From Thermococcus sp. (GTDB lineage Archaea; Methanobacteriota_B; Thermococci; Thermococcales; Thermococcaceae), in contig DRGF01000199.1 in the NCBI GenBank assembly GCA_011050175.1, positions 1-5,821 of the forward strand: 5,821 nucleotides of DNA, written 5' to 3'. Shown here in pieces: positions 4,045 through 5,821 of this stretch. The translations under genes were made by a program, and so were the position numbers. Below the pieces are notes generated by a model that was given only the letters and a program-made list of their open reading frames with translations, ran no database searches and was not told where the DNA came from. Numbering within the stretch: the stretch's first letter is position 1; every line of letters starts with the position of its first letter.

Positions 4045-5094
4045 CTATCTGATGGGCTCACCGAACCCATCCCATTTAAACGGCTCCTCCGGTGGAACAC
4101 GGAGCGCCGTCTCATCTTCAAATTTGACGACCAGGACTTCAGGTCTGGCGACTATAAACGCTATCCTTCCCCGCTCTCCGTACCTGACTATTCTGTGCGT
4201 CCCATCCACGACTTTCATAGGGAACACTATGGTTGTGGGATAGTTTGGGTAGTACCAGAACTCTCCACGGCGGAAGATCCCGACTAGGTCTCCAAAGAGG
4301 TAGTACCCGTAGAGGGGGATGAGTTTTGTGCCCTCAAAGGTGTTCGAGATGTACTCCACGAAATCCCTGTTTATCCCAACTCCGCTTATTATCGCGGTCT
4401 CAATGGACTCGCTGTATGGTTCAAAGAGGGACATTAACGGGGGAGCTGAGCGAACGGTATTTATTCTGTCTGCTTCCATGACGCGCTTTGTGTACTTCAC
4501 AAGTGGATCAAGAATCTTCAGCACGGCCTCCAGCCCTTTCTCTCGGAGAACCTTTTTCAGGCCGTCTGTTTCCATACCTATGAAGTAGAGGACTCCACCA
4601 TAGCTCCAAACGAGCTGACTTATCTCGTCCTGATACCAGCCGTACGGGCCGTGGGCGATGGCGCGCATCTGATGGTTATCATGGTAAACGTCTGCAAGTT
4701 GGTATATCTCATCCAGAGCCGCGCGCAGGTAAACGTGAAGGACATCATTGTATCTGGCGTCCCAGTGACCGATGGCCCTCTCCCTGGTTGTTCCAGAGGA
4801 CTGATAGAAGCGTATTCTGCCGCTGTACCCTTCGGGAACAAACTCAAGCCAGTTGGCACGGAGGTAGTCCTCGTCCACAGCGAGACCCAGATTGAATATC
4901 CTCTCAAAGGCCTCCTCTAGGGTCCCCTGAAAGATTTCATCGATGTTGGGCTCCAGTTTTTCAGCAACCTTCCTCCAGTAAGGCGTTCTCTCAAAATGAA
5001 ACTCAAATATCTCCCTTAGATATTCCCTTGTCCAAGTTTCCTTAGCGTCCAGGGGGTGTTCCTGCAGGTTTTCCAACATGATTTCATAGTTCAT
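4045..5094 (-). CDS. ANL-superfamily adenylation protein (phenylacetate-CoA ligase/LuxE-like), divergent
   Basis: From ATG 5094 the product is 349 residues. FHFERTPYWRKVAEKLE (about 32-48) is the N-terminal signature of PaaK-type ligases. FYQSSGTTRERAIGHWD (96-112) carries the SSGTT loop that holds ATP phosphates, but RERA replaces the usual GxPK. The position of the YGxTE motif reads YGYYLFGD (262-269), without the glutamate. The chain stops at DGFGEPIR, so the C-terminal subdomain that completes thioester formation in CoA ligases is missing; at this length it resembles acyl-protein synthetases (LuxE) more than CoA ligases. It might make an acyl-adenylate for a protein or small-molecule acceptor, or be inactive; the substrate cannot be read from the sequence. 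The frame is open up to ATG 5139, but a promoter at 5116-5130 lies inside that extension and 5139 has no ribosome site, so I prefer 5094. The DUF835 gene follows after 14 bases. Confidence 0.75.
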   Translation of the reverse strand: MNYEIMLENLQEHPLDAKETWTREYLREIFEFHFERTPYWRKVAEKLEPNIDEIFQGTLEEAFERIFNLGLAVDEDYLRANWLEFVPEGYSGRIRFYQSSGTTRERAIGHWDARYNDVLHVYLRAALDEIYQLADVYHDNHQMRAIAHGPYGWYQDEISQLVWSYGGVLYFIGMETDGLKKVLREKGLEAVLKILDPLVKYTKRVMEADRINTVRSAPPLMSLFEPYSESIETAIISGVGINRDFVEYISNTFEGTKLIPLYGYYLFGDLVGIFRRGEFWYYPNYPTTIVFPMKVVDGTHRIVRYGERGRIAFIVARPEVLVVKFEDETALRVPPEEPFKWDGFGEPIR

Positions 5095-5115
5095 ACTATA
5101 TTTCTTAACCAGGTT

Positions 5116-5130
5116 GTATAAAAGCCTTTT
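5116..5130 (-). promoter_or_regulatory. Promoter of the ANL-DUF835 unit, implying a near-leaderless message
   Basis: On the minus strand AAAAGGC (5130-5124) is followed by TTTTATAC (5123-5116), a good BRE/TATA match. Counting about 25 bases from the box centre predicts transcription from about 5095, one base before ATG 5094. The longer reading from ATG 5139 would have to translate through this element. Confidence 0.5.
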
Positions 5131-5190
5131 CAAATTCATGCTGTTCCCGTTGAATATTCGCCTAGTTCAATGTACTCAAATAAATGATCA

Positions 5191-5203
5191 AAACATTAAA
5201 TAA
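5191..5203 (+). promoter_or_regulatory. Promoter of the plus-strand ANL gene
   Basis: AAACA (5191-5195) followed by TTAAATAA (5196-5203) is a BRE/TATA-like element. A start near 5225 would give a leader of about 13 bases beginning at the ribosome site AGGTGG (5225-5230) before GTG 5238. With the element at 5116-5130 it makes a compact divergent promoter pair. Confidence 0.55.
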
Positions 5204-5237
5204 GGAGAAGCCACGCATTCAATTAGGTGGGTATTCA

Positions 5238-5821
5238 GTGGAGTTAATAGTTGGCAAGGTTGACAGGGGTGGAGTAGAGGGCCTCAGATACACCCTGGAA
5301 ACGGCCGTGGAAACTACTGGATTCTGGAAAGAAAAGTTCTCAGGTGTGGACGCGGGGGAAATAACGCCCAAAGACCTGGCAGAATTGGCGGATCGGGTAA
5401 CAATCAAACCCCACGACCTTTACCGCACTTCTGAGGTATGGCCGGACTACATTCAAAACCTCAAGATTTTTTACACCGTGATGAGAACCAGCGGAACAAC
5501 GGGACACCCCAAGAGGGTGCCGTACACCAGCGATGACCGCATGAGAACCGGACGCCAGCTTGAGCCGTGGGTGAGAGAGTACATGGATAAAGGAGACAGA
5601 ATTGCGTCGTTCTTCCCCCCACTACCCTCATCGTCCGGCATGTTTGCTTTTGGAGGATTTGAGGCCATCAATGCAAAAACCGCATACTACCAGATACCCA
5701 TCCAGTATCTTCTGGACCGAGAAATGCTTCTTCGTGAACTTAGGGACATAAAACCAACCGCCCTGTTCTGCCTTACGGCCACGGCCTACAACCTCGGACT
5801 CACCCTTCCAGAGGCCATAAA
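5238..5821 (+). CDS. ANL-superfamily adenylate-forming ligase (PaaK-like), GTG start, N-terminal part
   Basis: The frame from GTG 5238 is open for 194 codons and runs off the window. AGGTGG at 5225-5230, 7 bases upstream, fixes the start. Residues 20-34 (LETAVETTGFWKEKF) match the N-terminal xxTPFW segment of phenylacetate-CoA ligase-type enzymes. VMRTSGTTGHPKRVPY (81-96) is the canonical ATP-binding loop TSGTTGxPK. FFPPLPSSSGMFAFGG (125-140) and the following helix-strand units fit the N-terminal adenylation subdomain. Proteins of this superfamily activate a carboxylate with ATP to form an acyl-adenylate, usually passing it to CoA. The acceptor and substrate regions lie beyond the window. 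It is divergent from, and appears homologous to, the ANL protein at 4045-5094, but keeps the catalytic loop that the other has altered. Whether it is a CoA ligase, an acyl-protein synthetase or an F390-synthetase-like enzyme cannot be decided from this part. Confidence 0.85.
   Translation, partial: MELIVGKVDRGGVEGLRYTLETAVETTGFWKEKFSGVDAGEITPKDLAELADRVTIKPHDLYRTSEVWPDYIQNLKIFYTVMRTSGTTGHPKRVPYTSDDRMRTGRQLEPWVREYMDKGDRIASFFPPLPSSSGMFAFGGFEAINAKTAYYQIPIQYLLDREMLLRELRDIKPTALFCLTATAYNLGLTLPEAI

Overview
The window looks like chromosome from a hyperthermophilic archaeon of the Thermococcales (Thermococcus/Pyrococcus type). The reasons are the compact gene spacing, start codons preceded by AGGTGG/GGTGA ribosome sites, BRE plus TATA promoters, a moaB-moeA pair of the kind these tungsten users carry, a DUF835 membrane protein, and a very GC-rich structured RNA in a mid-GC background. 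No genome search was possible, so the genus is inferred.

Layout. 1-180 (minus) is the N-terminal part of a SAM-dependent methyltransferase, cut by the window edge. It is divergent from a 70-residue membrane protein at 314-526 (plus). 674-2381 (plus) is a tightly coupled moaB-moeA pair for molybdopterin cofactor (Mo or W) biosynthesis. 2388-2625 (minus) is a small gene remnant that is readable only by crossing two single-base frameshifts. 2685-2901 (minus) is not protein-coding: it folds into three consecutive box H/ACA pseudouridylation-guide hairpins with its own promoter. 2936-5094 (minus) is a two-gene unit: an ANL-type (phenylacetate-CoA ligase/LuxE-like) adenylation protein followed 14 bases later by a seven-helix DUF835 membrane protein. 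Divergent from it, 5238 to the window end (plus) starts a second ANL protein with a canonical nucleotide-binding motif.

How the parts work together. MoaB and MoeA catalyse the last two steps of cofactor maturation: adenylylation of molybdopterin, then metal insertion. The H/ACA RNA would act with Cbf5, Nop10, Gar1 and L7Ae on rRNA. Its second and third hairpins have pockets complementary to the peptidyl-transferase segment around E. coli U2586 and to helix 69 around U1915 of 23S rRNA. Its first hairpin has no target that I can name. The two divergent ANL proteins and the DUF835 protein form an accessory cluster of unknown substrate.

The main discovery is the three-hairpin guide RNA, whose geometry repeats exactly: 15 nt from upper stem to ANA box in all three units. 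Second are the decayed minus-strand gene next to it and the unusual ANL/DUF835 cluster.
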